Made by a program: the position numbers and the translations under genes
Shown: positions 1-5,077 of the stretch, piece by piece
Layout of the letters: every line of letters starts with the position of its first letter
How positions within the stretch are numbered: the stretch's first letter is position 1
The notes under the pieces: generated by a model
What the model saw: only the letters and a program-made list of their open reading frames with translations
Told to the model about the DNA's origin: nothing
Database searches by the model: none
Assembly: GCA_016794075.1 (NCBI GenBank)
Contig: JAEUKU010000124.1
Span: 1 to 6,461, forward strand
Source of the DNA: Rhodospirillaceae bacterium
Lineage (GTDB): Bacteria > Pseudomonadota > Alphaproteobacteria > Dongiales > Dongiaceae
Direction: 5' to 3'
DNA: 6,461 bases

Positions 1-215
1 CGGAGCTGCTGATGATGGGCTTGCGGCTCAAGGAAGGCGTGCAGCTGGCGCGGATCGAAGACGAAGCGGCAAAGCCGCTCGCGCAAGCGCTGGATCAGGC
101 CCGCCTGCAGCGCCTGATCGAGGGCGGCTTTCTGACGCTCACTGACGACCGCCTCACCGCTACCCAACAGGGCCGCCAACGCCTCGACGCCGTGCTCGCG
201 GCGCTGCTGGCTTAG
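1..215 (+). CDS. hemW: HemW-like radical SAM protein, C-terminal end (5'-truncated by window)
   Basis: Only the last 70 residues are visible; the frame enters at base 3 and stops at TAG 213-215. The segment begins ELLMMGLRLKEGV and continues through a winged-helix-like tail with RLIEGGFLTLTDDRLTATQQG. This matches the C-terminal domain of the HemN/HemW family, where a conserved 'E-x-L-M-x-G-L-R-L-x-E-G' stretch precedes a small helical domain. HemW, once annotated as an oxygen-independent coproporphyrinogen III oxidase-like protein, is a cytosolic radical SAM protein that binds heme and acts in heme trafficking; true HemN is the anaerobic heme-synthesis enzyme. The short tail ending soon after this domain fits HemW better than HemN, but the radical SAM CxxxCxxC motif that would help decide lies outside the window. 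The gene is convergent with the oxygenase gene at 396-1055, and the two are separated by a repeat-bearing spacer. Confidence 0.82.
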   Translation, partial: ELLMMGLRLKEGVQLARIEDEAAKPLAQALDQARLQRLIEGGFLTLTDDRLTATQQGRQRLDAVLAALLA

Positions 216-240
216 CCTCAGTCTACAATACAAACCAAGT

Positions 241-369
241 CGTCACCCCGGCCTCGCGCCGGGGTCTACTCATCCGCCGCAAGAACGGCAGGGAGGAATT
301 GAGACAGGGCAACCGCCCGTGCGACGGCGCTGTGGATCCCGGCGCGCGCTTCGCTTGGCCGGGATGACG
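241..369. repeat. Intergenic repeat with inverted ends and internal hairpins
   Basis: The ends CGTCACCCCGGCC (241-253) and GGCCGGGATGACG (357-369) are inverted copies that match at 12 of 13 positions. Each end can also fold locally. CCCCGGC 246-252 pairs with GCCGGGG 258-264 around a 5-base loop, and ATCCCGGC 336-343 pairs with GCCGGGAT 358-365. The unit sits between two convergent genes, a usual place for such elements. From general familiarity, CGTCATCCCGGCC...GGCCGGGATGACG elements are widespread in alphaproteobacterial intergenic DNA; I could not search for other copies. Neither hairpin is followed by a T-run, so they are not classic intrinsic terminators, though they may still stop or stabilise the two converging transcripts. 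I see no gene in the spacer 216-395. Confidence 0.6.
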
Positions 370-395
370 AGCGAGAATGCGGTAGCGGCTCGCCC

Positions 396-1055
396 CTACT
401 TCTCCGGCCGGAACGCGTTATCGACAACGACATAGCTGGTGAGGTTGTATTTGAGCCCGCTCACCGGGCTGGTGCCCTGGTGCGGGTGGGTCCAGTAGGG
501 TGGGAAGAGGACCATCAATCCGGCGCGCGGCTTCACCTGGATCGACTGGAAGGGGAACTGCGTCTCGCCGCCCTGCTCGACGTCCTTCAGATACATCAGC
601 ACCGCCACCATGCGGTCATGGGTGCCGGCGATCGAGGCGTCGATATGCATGCCGAAGCCCTGGCCGGGCTCGATGCGCTCGAGCAGCGGCGGCGTGCGCT
701 TGGTGGCCGGCCCGGAGATCAGCTGCTGCAGGGTCGGGAAGGCCTTGGCATAGGCCTGCAGGTTCTTCTCCAGCGCGGTGGAATAGGCGTCGCTGATGTC
801 CTGCCAATCGGGCAGGTCGCCGATCTGCAGCATGGTGCCGCTGCGCAGCCGCGGCTTGTCGCGCGCCGCGGTGGTCGAGGCGTGCTTGCGCTCATCCGCC
901 TCGAAGCGGCGGATCACCTCCGCGCACAACTCGCGGCTGAAGGTGTCCTTGTAGAGGCGGATGAAATGCGGCTGCTGCTGGGCGGCACCCTGCGGTCCGG
1001 GCTGGGCGCCCAGGCTGCCGACATGCGGCCCTTCGACCTTGCTTTGCGTGCTCAT
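396..1055 (-). CDS. Prolyl-4-hydroxylase-type 2-oxoglutarate/Fe(II) oxygenase
   Basis: The 219-residue protein has the catalytic signature of 2-oxoglutarate-dependent dioxygenases. The iron ligands are H137 and D139 (GMHIDAS) and a distal histidine H192 (HPHQG). K202 is the expected 2-oxoglutarate anchor in the block HQGTSPVSGLKYNLTSY, which matches the P4H pattern H-x-G-x-P-V-x-x-G-x-K. A lysine rather than arginine at the anchor favours the P4H-alpha type over the PiuC/YbiX (PKHD) type. Such enzymes hydroxylate a substrate, often a prolyl residue, using O2 and 2-oxoglutarate. The protein is presumably cytosolic, as no signal peptide is seen. Roughly the first 28 residues are Gly/Gln/Pro-rich and look disordered. 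The start is supported by GAGG 7 bases upstream (1063-1066). The gene lies 98 bp downstream of ribB, separated by a strong palindrome, so it may be transcribed on its own. The substrate is unknown. Confidence 0.85.
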   Translation of the reverse strand: MSTQSKVEGPHVGSLGAQPGPQGAAQQQPHFIRLYKDTFSRELCAEVIRRFEADERKHASTTAARDKPRLRSGTMLQIGDLPDWQDISDAYSTALEKNLQAYAKAFPTLQQLISGPATKRTPPLLERIEPGQGFGMHIDASIAGTHDRMVAVLMYLKDVEQGGETQFPFQSIQVKPRAGLMVLFPPYWTHPHQGTSPVSGLKYNLTSYVVVDNAFRPEK

Positions 1056-1079
1056 CGGCTTGCCTCAATCCCCGTGCTC

Positions 1080-1116
1080 TCCGGCCCGGCGCACCATAGC
1101 AGAGCGCCGGGCCGGA
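1080..1116. repeat. Perfect 13-bp inverted repeat between ribB and the oxygenase gene
   Basis: TCCGGCCCGGCGC (1080-1092) and GCGCCGGGCCGGA (1104-1116) are perfect inverted copies around an 11-base spacer. The RNA hairpin would be very stable and lies 38 bases past the ribB stop, so it could end or protect the ribB transcript, but no U-tract follows on either strand. Alternatively, the spacer on the minus strand holds TGCTATGGT, an extended -10-like sequence, so the palindrome could be an operator around the promoter of the oxygenase gene. Its position between the two minus-strand genes allows either role. Confidence 0.6.
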
Positions 1117-1153
1117 GGAAGCCGCGAGAATCGTCGCAACGATGGCCCGAAAG

Positions 1154-1786
1154 CTAGGCCGCGAGCTCGGCCCGGCTGCGGTATTCCGCCAGCTCGGCGA
1201 TGGTGAGCAGCGGGAAGCCGTTGCGCCGCGCATAGGCCTTGGCCCGCATCCCGCGCAGCATCTCGCCCTGGCGGTCCATCAGTTCGCACAAGACCGCGGC
1301 CGGCTTCAGCCCGGCGAGCTTCGCCAGGTCGACCGCACCCTCGGTATGGCCGCGGCGGGTCAACACGCCGCCCGGCTGGGCCCTGAGCGGGAACACATGC
1401 CCCGGCCGCGCCAGGTCTTCCGGCCGCGCATGGTCGGCGATGGCCGCGCGCACGGTGGCCAGGCGGTCGGCGGCGGAGACGCCGGTGGTGACGCCGAACT
1501 TGGCCTCGATCGAAACGGTGAAGGCGGTGCCGTAGCGCGACTGGTTCTCCGCCACCATCGGCGGCAGGTCCAATTGGCGGATGCGGGCATCGTCGAGGCA
1601 GAGGCAGACGATGCCGCTGCAATCGCGGATCAGCCGGGCCATGACGTCGTGGCTCAGGGTCTCGGCCGCGGCGATCAGGTCGGCCTCGTTCTCGCGGTCG
1701 TCGTCGTCCATCAGGACGACGGGCAGGCCGCTTTGCATCGCGGTACAGGCGGCGGCGATGCGCTGTTCGATGTGGTGGAAAGACAT
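1154..1786 (-). CDS. ribB: 3,4-dihydroxy-2-butanone 4-phosphate synthase (RibB), stand-alone
   Basis: RibB converts ribulose 5-phosphate into 3,4-dihydroxy-2-butanone 4-phosphate plus formate, supplying the four-carbon unit of riboflavin in the cytosol. The 210-residue protein carries the family hallmarks: the acidic loop DDDDRENEADLI (27-38), CSGIVCLCL (56-64), GHVFPL (129-134), and RRGHTEGAVDLAKLAG (144-159) with H147 and E149, followed by CEL (167-169). Its length matches stand-alone RibB; no GTP cyclohydrolase II (RibA) domain is fused to the C-terminus. The start at 1786 is chosen because GAGGAG (1796-1801) lies 9 bases upstream and because the homologous region begins there. An in-frame ATG at 1904-1906 would add 40 residues but falls inside the FMN riboswitch. 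The FMN riboswitch upstream makes the assignment and the FMN feedback very likely. Confidence 0.96.
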   Translation of the reverse strand: MSFHHIEQRIAAACTAMQSGLPVVLMDDDDRENEADLIAAAETLSHDVMARLIRDCSGIVCLCLDDARIRQLDLPPMVAENQSRYGTAFTVSIEAKFGVTTGVSAADRLATVRAAIADHARPEDLARPGHVFPLRAQPGGVLTRRGHTEGAVDLAKLAGLKPAAVLCELMDRQGEMLRGMRAKAYARRNGFPLLTIAELAEYRSRAELAA

Positions 1787-1789
1787 GGC

Positions 1790-1829
1790 GAAACGCTCCT
1801 CGCGCAAGGTTGGTTGCGAAAAACGTTTC
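1790..1829 (-). promoter_or_regulatory. Predicted leader structure enclosing the ribB ribosome binding site
   Basis: In the ribB mRNA, GAAACG (from 1829 to 1824) can pair with CGTTTC (1795 to 1790), the latter lying just in front of the start codon. Nested inside, CGCAA (1818-1814) pairs with TTGCG (1807-1803) around a 6-base loop. The Shine-Dalgarno GAGGAG (1801-1796) sits unpaired between the two stems, right beside the outer one. This could limit ribosome access or hold it open; the stems are short and the fold is read by eye only. It follows the terminator-like hairpin at 1837-1890, so it may form a second control layer of the FMN riboswitch. Confidence 0.4.
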
Positions 1830-1836
1830 AGGGCTG

Positions 1837-1890
1837 AAAAGCCGCGATGCCCCGAATTTCCGTGCGAGACGGAATCCGGGCCTTGCGGCT
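1837..1890 (-). terminator. Terminator-like hairpin of the FMN riboswitch expression platform
   Basis: On the minus strand AGCCGC (1890-1885) pairs with GCGGCT (1845-1840). An inner stem of CCCGGATTCCGT (1880-1869) with ACGGAAATTCGGG (1863-1851) closes a CTCGC loop, with one bulge and one G-U pair. The outer arm runs directly into TTTT (1840-1837). It begins only three bases after the last riboswitch helix, the expected place for an attenuator that forms when FMN is bound. The U-run is short and the outer and inner stems are separated by a bulged internal loop, so termination may be partial or assisted. I did not identify a convincing competing antiterminator by eye. Confidence 0.6.
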
Positions 1891-1893
1891 GAT

Positions 1894-2060
1894 CGTCTTC
1901 TTTCATCCGGACTATACCGTCGGCCCAGGCATCTGACCTGGTCTGCTGACCCGCGGAAGCTGGACTTCCGCGGCGCTCGCGGGCTCGGCGATCTCTCGAC
2001 GCACTGCGCCGAGGGGGTCGCCCTACCGCCGGTGGGGAGTTCCACCCCGCCCTGAAGACG
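1894..2060 (-). promoter_or_regulatory. FMN riboswitch (RFN element) controlling ribB
   Basis: All conserved RFN blocks are present in order on the minus strand. The closing P1 helix is CGTCTTC (2060-2054) with GAAGACG (1900-1894), a perfect 7-bp match. Then come AGGGCGGGGTG, the CCCCACCGGCGGTA block, AGCCCGCGAGCG, a 9-bp hairpin CCGCGGAAG/CTTCCGCGG, GGTCAGCAGA, and finally GCCGACGGTATAGTCCGGATG. The variable P3 arm is fairly long, with CTCGGCG pairing CGCCGAG. FMN binding to this RNA lowers expression of riboflavin genes. Its place between the MaoC-like gene and ribB, on the same strand as ribB and ending about 107 bases before the start codon, gives its target. Terminator-like and ribosome-site structures follow it. 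Confidence 0.97.
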
Positions 2061-2070
2061 TAACGCCGGC

Positions 2071-2100
2071 AGGGTGGCAGAGGAGCGCCGGCGCCGTCAA
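2071..2100 (-). promoter_or_regulatory. Candidate promoter for the riboswitch-ribB transcript
   Basis: TTGACG (2100-2095) is a 5-of-6 match to the sigma-70 -35 box. An 18-base spacer leads to CACCCT (2076-2071), a poor -10. Transcription would then start around 2064, just before the first riboswitch helix at 2060, which is the main support. The spacer includes the 10-bp palindrome GCGCCGGCGC (2085-2094), and a 5-bp hairpin GTCCA/TGGAC (2101-2115) abuts the -35 box and could mark the end of the MaoC-like transcript. Only the -35 box is persuasive by itself. Confidence 0.35.
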
Positions 2101-2125
2101 GTCCACTCCCTGGACCGGCTCAAGC

Positions 2126-2581
2126 CTATCCGGGCCGCCGCGGCACCACACATTTGGCGGTGAAGACCTGCAGCAGCTCGCCCTTCTGGTTGCGCGTCTC
2201 GGTCCGGAGCAGCGCCATGCCGCGCTCCGGCTTCGAGCGCGACGGCGTCACCTCCAGGATCTCGCTGGTGACGTGGAGGATGTCGCCGGGCCGCGTCGGC
2301 TGCGGCCAGCGCAATTCCGCCGCCCCGCCGATGAGGCCGCCGGCAATCGGCACATGCTCGGCGATCATGCGCATGGCAAGGCAGGCGACCTGCCAGCCGC
2401 TCGCGGCCAGCCCGCCGAAGAAGGTGCCGCGCGCCGCGTCCTCGTCGAGGTGGAAGGGCTGCGGATCGTATTGCCGGGCGAAAGCCTTGATCTGCGCGGC
2501 ATCGAGGGCGTGGCTGCCGCACTCGAAGCGCAGCCCGACATAGAGGTCTTCCAGATATAGCAATCCGCACCCCGCCATCAT
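2126..2581 (-). CDS. MaoC-like dehydratase ((R)-enoyl-CoA hydratase family, hot-dog fold)
   Basis: The 151-residue protein has the MaoC hydratase signature: FARQYDPQPFHLDEDAA (35-50), in which D39 and H44 occupy the spacing of the catalytic Asp and His of (R)-specific enoyl-CoA hydratases. It continues with FFGGLAASGWQVACLAMRM (54-72) and RPGDILHVTSEILEV (97-111), typical of the fold. Family members add water across the double bond of an acyl-CoA thioester or dehydrate a hydroxyacyl-CoA, in the cytosol. The usual GWH in this position is GWQ here (Q64). Two adjacent ATGs are possible starts: GGAGGG lies 2 bases before the first (2581) and 5 before the second (2578), so translation may begin at the second. 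The gene follows the DUF3237 gene by 97 bp on the same strand and precedes the ribB riboswitch. It may belong to the AraC-VOC-DUF3237 cassette or have its own promoter. Substrate unknown. Confidence 0.88.
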   Translation of the reverse strand: MMAGCGLLYLEDLYVGLRFECGSHALDAAQIKAFARQYDPQPFHLDEDAARGTFFGGLAASGWQVACLAMRMIAEHVPIAGGLIGGAAELRWPQPTRPGDILHVTSEILEVTPSRSKPERGMALLRTETRNQKGELLQVFTAKCVVPRRPG

Positions 2582-2619
2582 TTCCCTCCACCGCCACGCG
2601 CATTGCCCGGGCGGAAGGA

Positions 2620-2648
2620 AAGTGGCGGAGGCGACGGCCCGTGGTCAA
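2620..2648 (-). promoter_or_regulatory. Weak candidate promoter before the MaoC-like gene
   Basis: In the 97-bp gap after the DUF3237 gene, TTGACC (2648-2643) and CCACTT (2625-2620) are 17 bases apart on the minus strand. The -35 resembles the sigma-70 consensus at 5 of 6 positions, but the -10 does not. It is recorded because the gap is long for an operon and the MaoC-like gene has its own strong ribosome binding site. The alternative is readthrough from the upstream cassette. Confidence 0.22.
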
Positions 2649-2678
2649 GCACATGAACCGCGTTTGTCCGGCCCGCGG

Positions 2679-3173
2679 CTAACCCACGGCGAAGAGGTCG
2701 TATTGCACATAGCCTTGCGCGCCGCCTCTCAGTGCCGTCGCCTTGCCGACCGCCTGGATGTGGTTGAGCCAGGCATAGGCCGGGTGCGCGGTGCGGAAGG
2801 TGGGGGCGGTAATGAAATACATCTCCGCCGCCCGCAGGGTCTCGCCGCCGGCCATGCGGGCGAAATCCGCGGCGGCGATCCTGATCACGCCGCCATAGGC
2901 GGCATGGATCAGCGCGCCTTCTTCGGTCGCGATAGTCATGCGGGCATCGACCTTGAGGCTGCCGCCCGGCAGGGCCTGCAGCCAATCGCCGGTCGGCGAC
3001 AGTATCCGGCCCTTGATCCGCGGCCCAACGACCCATCCTCGATCCGAATGGAAGATCGTCAGCGTCTCGTCGATCTGCTGCGGTGCGCCGGCGATGGGCG
3101 CGTGCAGCGTCATCAGATACTCCGCCGCGATGCCGGTCGATGGCGCGCCCGCCGATTCCGGTACGGCGCTCAT
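2679..3173 (-). CDS. DUF3237 domain-containing protein
   Basis: The protein has 164 residues. After a short variable N-terminus it matches the DUF3237 family throughout: a first strand EYLMTLHAPI (18-27), GPRIKGRIL (50-58), TGDWLQ (61-66), LKVDARMTIATEEGALIH (73-90) and YFITAPTFRT (119-128). It ends with YAWLNHIQAVGKA (133-145) and YVQYDLFAVG (155-164). The family forms a small beta-barrel and has no settled biochemical role. Its genes often lie beside catabolic genes, including aromatic and acyl-CoA metabolism, by general recollection. The ATG at 3171-3173 overlaps the TGA (3170-3172) of the VOC gene as ATGA, so the two are probably translationally coupled; this overlap also fixes the start, although the frame stays open upstream to 3389. 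No signal peptide or membrane segment is seen. Confidence 0.87.
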   Translation of the reverse strand: MSAVPESAGAPSTGIAAEYLMTLHAPIAGAPQQIDETLTIFHSDRGWVVGPRIKGRILSPTGDWLQALPGGSLKVDARMTIATEEGALIHAAYGGVIRIAAADFARMAGGETLRAAEMYFITAPTFRTAHPAYAWLNHIQAVGKATALRGGAQGYVQYDLFAVG

Positions 3174-3532
3174 GTCAGGCACACCGCCTCGACATTGTTG
3201 CCGTCGGGATCGGTCAGGAAGGCGGCGTAGTATTTCGGGCTGTAGTCGGCGCGCAGGCCGGGCTTGCCGTTGTCGGCGCCGCCGGCCTTCAGCCCGGCCT
3301 TGTGGAAGGCGTCGACCGCGGCGCGGTCCTTGGCCTTGAAGGCAATATGCACACCCGGCGCCTTGGTGCCCTTGTCGGCATAGAGCCACAGCGCCGCCTC
3401 GCCGCCCGGGCCGAAGCCGGCGCCGCCCGCATCCTGCGAGCAGAGCTCGTGGCCGAGCGACGCCAGGGCCGCCTTGTAGAATCGGACGCTCGCGGGCAGA
3501 TCCTTCACATGCAGGCCGACATGATCGTACAT
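3170..3532 (-). CDS. VOC family protein (glyoxalase/bleomycin-resistance/dioxygenase fold)
   Basis: At 120 residues this is a single-unit VOC protein with two beta-alpha-beta-beta-beta modules. It begins MYDHVGLHVKDLPASVRFYK and ends AAFLTDPDGNNVEAVCLT, both typical of the family. Metal-ligand candidates are H4, H62 (GVHIAF) and E115 (NNVEAVC). VOC enzymes bind a divalent metal and act on varied small substrates (glyoxalases, extradiol dioxygenases, epimerases, fosfomycin- or bleomycin-resistance proteins). This subgroup is usually annotated only as glyoxalase-like, so no substrate is assigned. A strong AGGAGGAGG (3538-3546) precedes the start at 3532. The gene lies 28 bp after the AraC regulator and overlaps the DUF3237 gene by 4 bp, so the three almost certainly share one transcript. 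Confidence 0.9.
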   Translation of the reverse strand: MYDHVGLHVKDLPASVRFYKAALASLGHELCSQDAGGAGFGPGGEAALWLYADKGTKAPGVHIAFKAKDRAAVDAFHKAGLKAGGADNGKPGLRADYSPKYYAAFLTDPDGNNVEAVCLT

Positions 3533-3560
3533 CGCAACCTCCTCCTGGAATGAGAGGAAG

Positions 3561-4433
3561 TCAGCCTAGCGAGTAGGCGGCGATGCGCTCTTGGAGGATC
3601 TTGCGTTCGGCCTTCGCCGCGCGACGGAAGACGCCGGGCGACACGCCCGCGGCGCGGCGGAAGCTGCGCACGAAATTGGAGAGATCGGCGAAGCCGACGT
3701 CATAGGCGATATCGGTGACGCTGCGCGCCGGATCGTCGAGCAGCCGCGCCGCTTCGCGCAGCCGGCAGCGCACCAGGTACTGGTGCGGCGTCACGCCGAG
3801 CACGCGGGCGAAGAGCCGCAGGAAATGGAACGGGCTCAAGCCCCAGCGCGCGGCGATGGTGTCGAGGTCGAGGGCCTCGGCCGCATGCGCCTCCAGCCAC
3901 AGCGCCGCTTCCACCGCGCGGCGGCGGTCGCGCGCCGGGTCGATCGCCGGCTTGCGATCCGACGCGGCGGTCGCAACCTTGCCCGCGCGTCCGGCCAGGC
4001 CGACGAAGCGCGACGCCATCAGCAGGCCGGCCTCCTGCAGCGCCAGCGCATCGCCCCGGCGCGCGGCGGACTGGGCCCGCTCCGCCGTCACCATCAGCTC
4101 CGGCAAAGGCGGCAGGGCGCCGATCTTCCAGATCGCCGCGTGGTCGCCCAGCAGATCGACGGTCTGGGGCGCCAGCTGGAAGGACAGGCATTCGTCGCCG
4201 CAGACATGGTCGTGGGAGCAGACATACTCGTCGCCCGGGCAGCCGACCAGCACCGACCCGGCCACCAGCTCGTAATGCCGGCCGCGGGTGCGATAGCCGA
4301 AGCTGCCCTTGCGCACGAAGGAGATCGAGGCATGGCCGTGGCGCTCGACGAAGGGCTTGGCGCCGAGCCCTACGTCGCAGCGGTAGTCGTAGACGTTGAG
4401 CGCGTCGCCGCGCGCGAGCAGGGTGAAGCTCAT
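3561..4433 (-). CDS. AraC-family transcriptional regulator with cupin-like sensor domain
   Basis: The protein has 290 residues in two domains. The C-terminal third carries two helix-turn-helix motifs: LDTIAARWGLSPFHFLRLF (190-208), and VTDIAYDVGFADLSNFVRSF (239-258) followed by RRAAGVSPGVFR. This is the classic AraC/XylS DNA-binding domain. The N-terminal half looks like a small cupin-type ligand-binding domain, with EYVCSHDHVCGDECLSFQL at 69-87; its Cys/His density (C65, C72, H74, H76, C78, C82) is striking. It probably senses a small molecule and controls the VOC and DUF3237 genes that follow 28 bp downstream on the same strand, and perhaps itself. The start at 4433 has GAGG only 2 bases upstream, too close for normal use, but a -10-like TAGACT ends 6 bases before the ATG, suggesting a leaderless message. 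The inducer is unknown. Confidence 0.93.
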   Translation of the reverse strand: MSFTLLARGDALNVYDYRCDVGLGAKPFVERHGHASISFVRKGSFGYRTRGRHYELVAGSVLVGCPGDEYVCSHDHVCGDECLSFQLAPQTVDLLGDHAAIWKIGALPPLPELMVTAERAQSAARRGDALALQEAGLLMASRFVGLAGRAGKVATAASDRKPAIDPARDRRRAVEAALWLEAHAAEALDLDTIAARWGLSPFHFLRLFARVLGVTPHQYLVRCRLREAARLLDDPARSVTDIAYDVGFADLSNFVRSFRRAAGVSPGVFRRAAKAERKILQERIAAYSLG

Positions 4434-4439
4434 GACCTC

Positions 4440-4468
4440 AGTCTAGCAGGGGCCGGCCGCTCTGCCAG
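4440..4468 (-). promoter_or_regulatory. Candidate promoter of the AraC-VOC-DUF3237 cassette
   Basis: CTGGCA (4468-4463) and TAGACT (4445-4440) are separated by 17 bases on the minus strand; each matches the sigma-70 consensus at 4 of 6 positions. The -10 is followed by 6 bases and then the ATG at 4433, so transcription would start at or next to the start codon. This fits the absence of a well-spaced ribosome binding site there. The surrounding gap (4434-4514) shows no intrinsic terminator after the GFA-like gene. The call rests on consensus matching by eye. Confidence 0.4.
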
Positions 4469-4514
4469 CCGCCCAATCTCACACCCTCCGCCGGGCTTCA
4501 CTTGGCGAAAATTG

Positions 4515-5003
4515 CTATTCCGCCGGCGGCGCGAGGACCGCCGCGCGGCGCGCCAGGGCCTCCGGCGGCCAGAGCTGCTCGCGCACATAGAATTCGGCGA
4601 AGGCCGGAACCCCGGGCGGCAGGATCACCCAGGGCTGCTTGGACCGGGTGAAGATATGCACGTCCGGCGGCAGGCGGTCGGGCTCGTCCAGTGTGCCGAC
4701 CCGGACGAAGCGGATGCGGTCGCCCGACCCGGCGTAATTGCTCCACAGCGCCACATGGCATTGCGGGCAGCGGGCGATCTTCTGGCCCCTGCCGCTGTTG
4801 GACGGGGTGGCCGTCACCTCGACCTCGCCCTGCAACAGCTCGACCCGGTCGGCCTCGATCATGGCGTTGAGCACGAAGGCCGAGCCGGTCTCGCGCTGGC
4901 ACCAGCGGCAATGGCAGCAATGGACGAACATCGGCGCGCCGGTCATGCGATAGCGCACATGGTTGCAGGTGCAGTGGCCGGTATGAGGAGTCTCGTCGTT
5001 CAT
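4515..5003 (-). CDS. GFA/DUF636 (CENP-V-like) zinc-binding protein
   Basis: The 162-residue protein shows the cysteine pattern of the GFA family: GHCTC (9-13, C11 and C13), HCCHCRWCQRETGSAF (28-43, with C30-H-C32-x-x-C35) and RCPQCHVALWS (78-88, C79 and C82). These seven cysteines are the expected zinc ligands of the CENP-V/GFA fold. The family is named after the glutathione-dependent formaldehyde-activating enzyme Gfa, proposed to speed S-hydroxymethylglutathione formation; most relatives have no proven activity, and the name should not be taken as function. The extra C29 next to C30 is unusual to my eye. The chosen ATG (5003) gives the usual short lead into GHCTC, although no strong ribosome binding site precedes it. 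The gene follows the DAO-family oxidase by 74 bp on the same strand, so co-transcription is plausible. Confidence 0.88.
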   Translation of the reverse strand: MNDETPHTGHCTCNHVRYRMTGAPMFVHCCHCRWCQRETGSAFVLNAMIEADRVELLQGEVEVTATPSNSGRGQKIARCPQCHVALWSNYAGSGDRIRFVRVGTLDEPDRLPPDVHIFTRSKQPWVILPPGVPAFAEFYVREQLWPPEALARRAAVLAPPAE

Positions 5004-5077
5004 TGTGAAAACCCGATTCAGCACGCTCTCGCGCCTAGGATAGCGGAGGCCGCGGCGGCCGCACTTGAAGAATCCTG

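Noticed and set aside
480..1157. A 225-codon plus-strand open frame opposite the oxygenase gene.
   Set aside because: It mirrors the codon bias of the oxygenase gene, whose catalytic motifs are intact on the minus strand; its own translation has no family resemblance.
1142..1837. A 231-codon plus-strand open frame opposite ribB.
   Set aside because: It is a shadow of ribB, which is certain from its motifs and its riboswitch.
1787..1906. A 40-residue N-terminal extension of RibB from an in-frame ATG at 1906.
   Set aside because: That ATG is part of the conserved GGATG end of the riboswitch and lacks a ribosome binding site. The extension would be coded by the terminator and leader structures, and RibB homology begins at the ATG at 1786 with GAGGAG upstream.
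1065..2045. A 326-codon minus-strand frame across ribB and its leader.
   Set aside because: It runs through the riboswitch in another frame and its translation is Arg/Pro-rich with no domain.
3174..3389. A 72-residue N-terminal extension of the DUF3237 protein.
   Set aside because: It lies inside the VOC gene in another frame and is Arg/Gly-rich; the ATGA overlap at 3170-3173 gives a natural coupled start.
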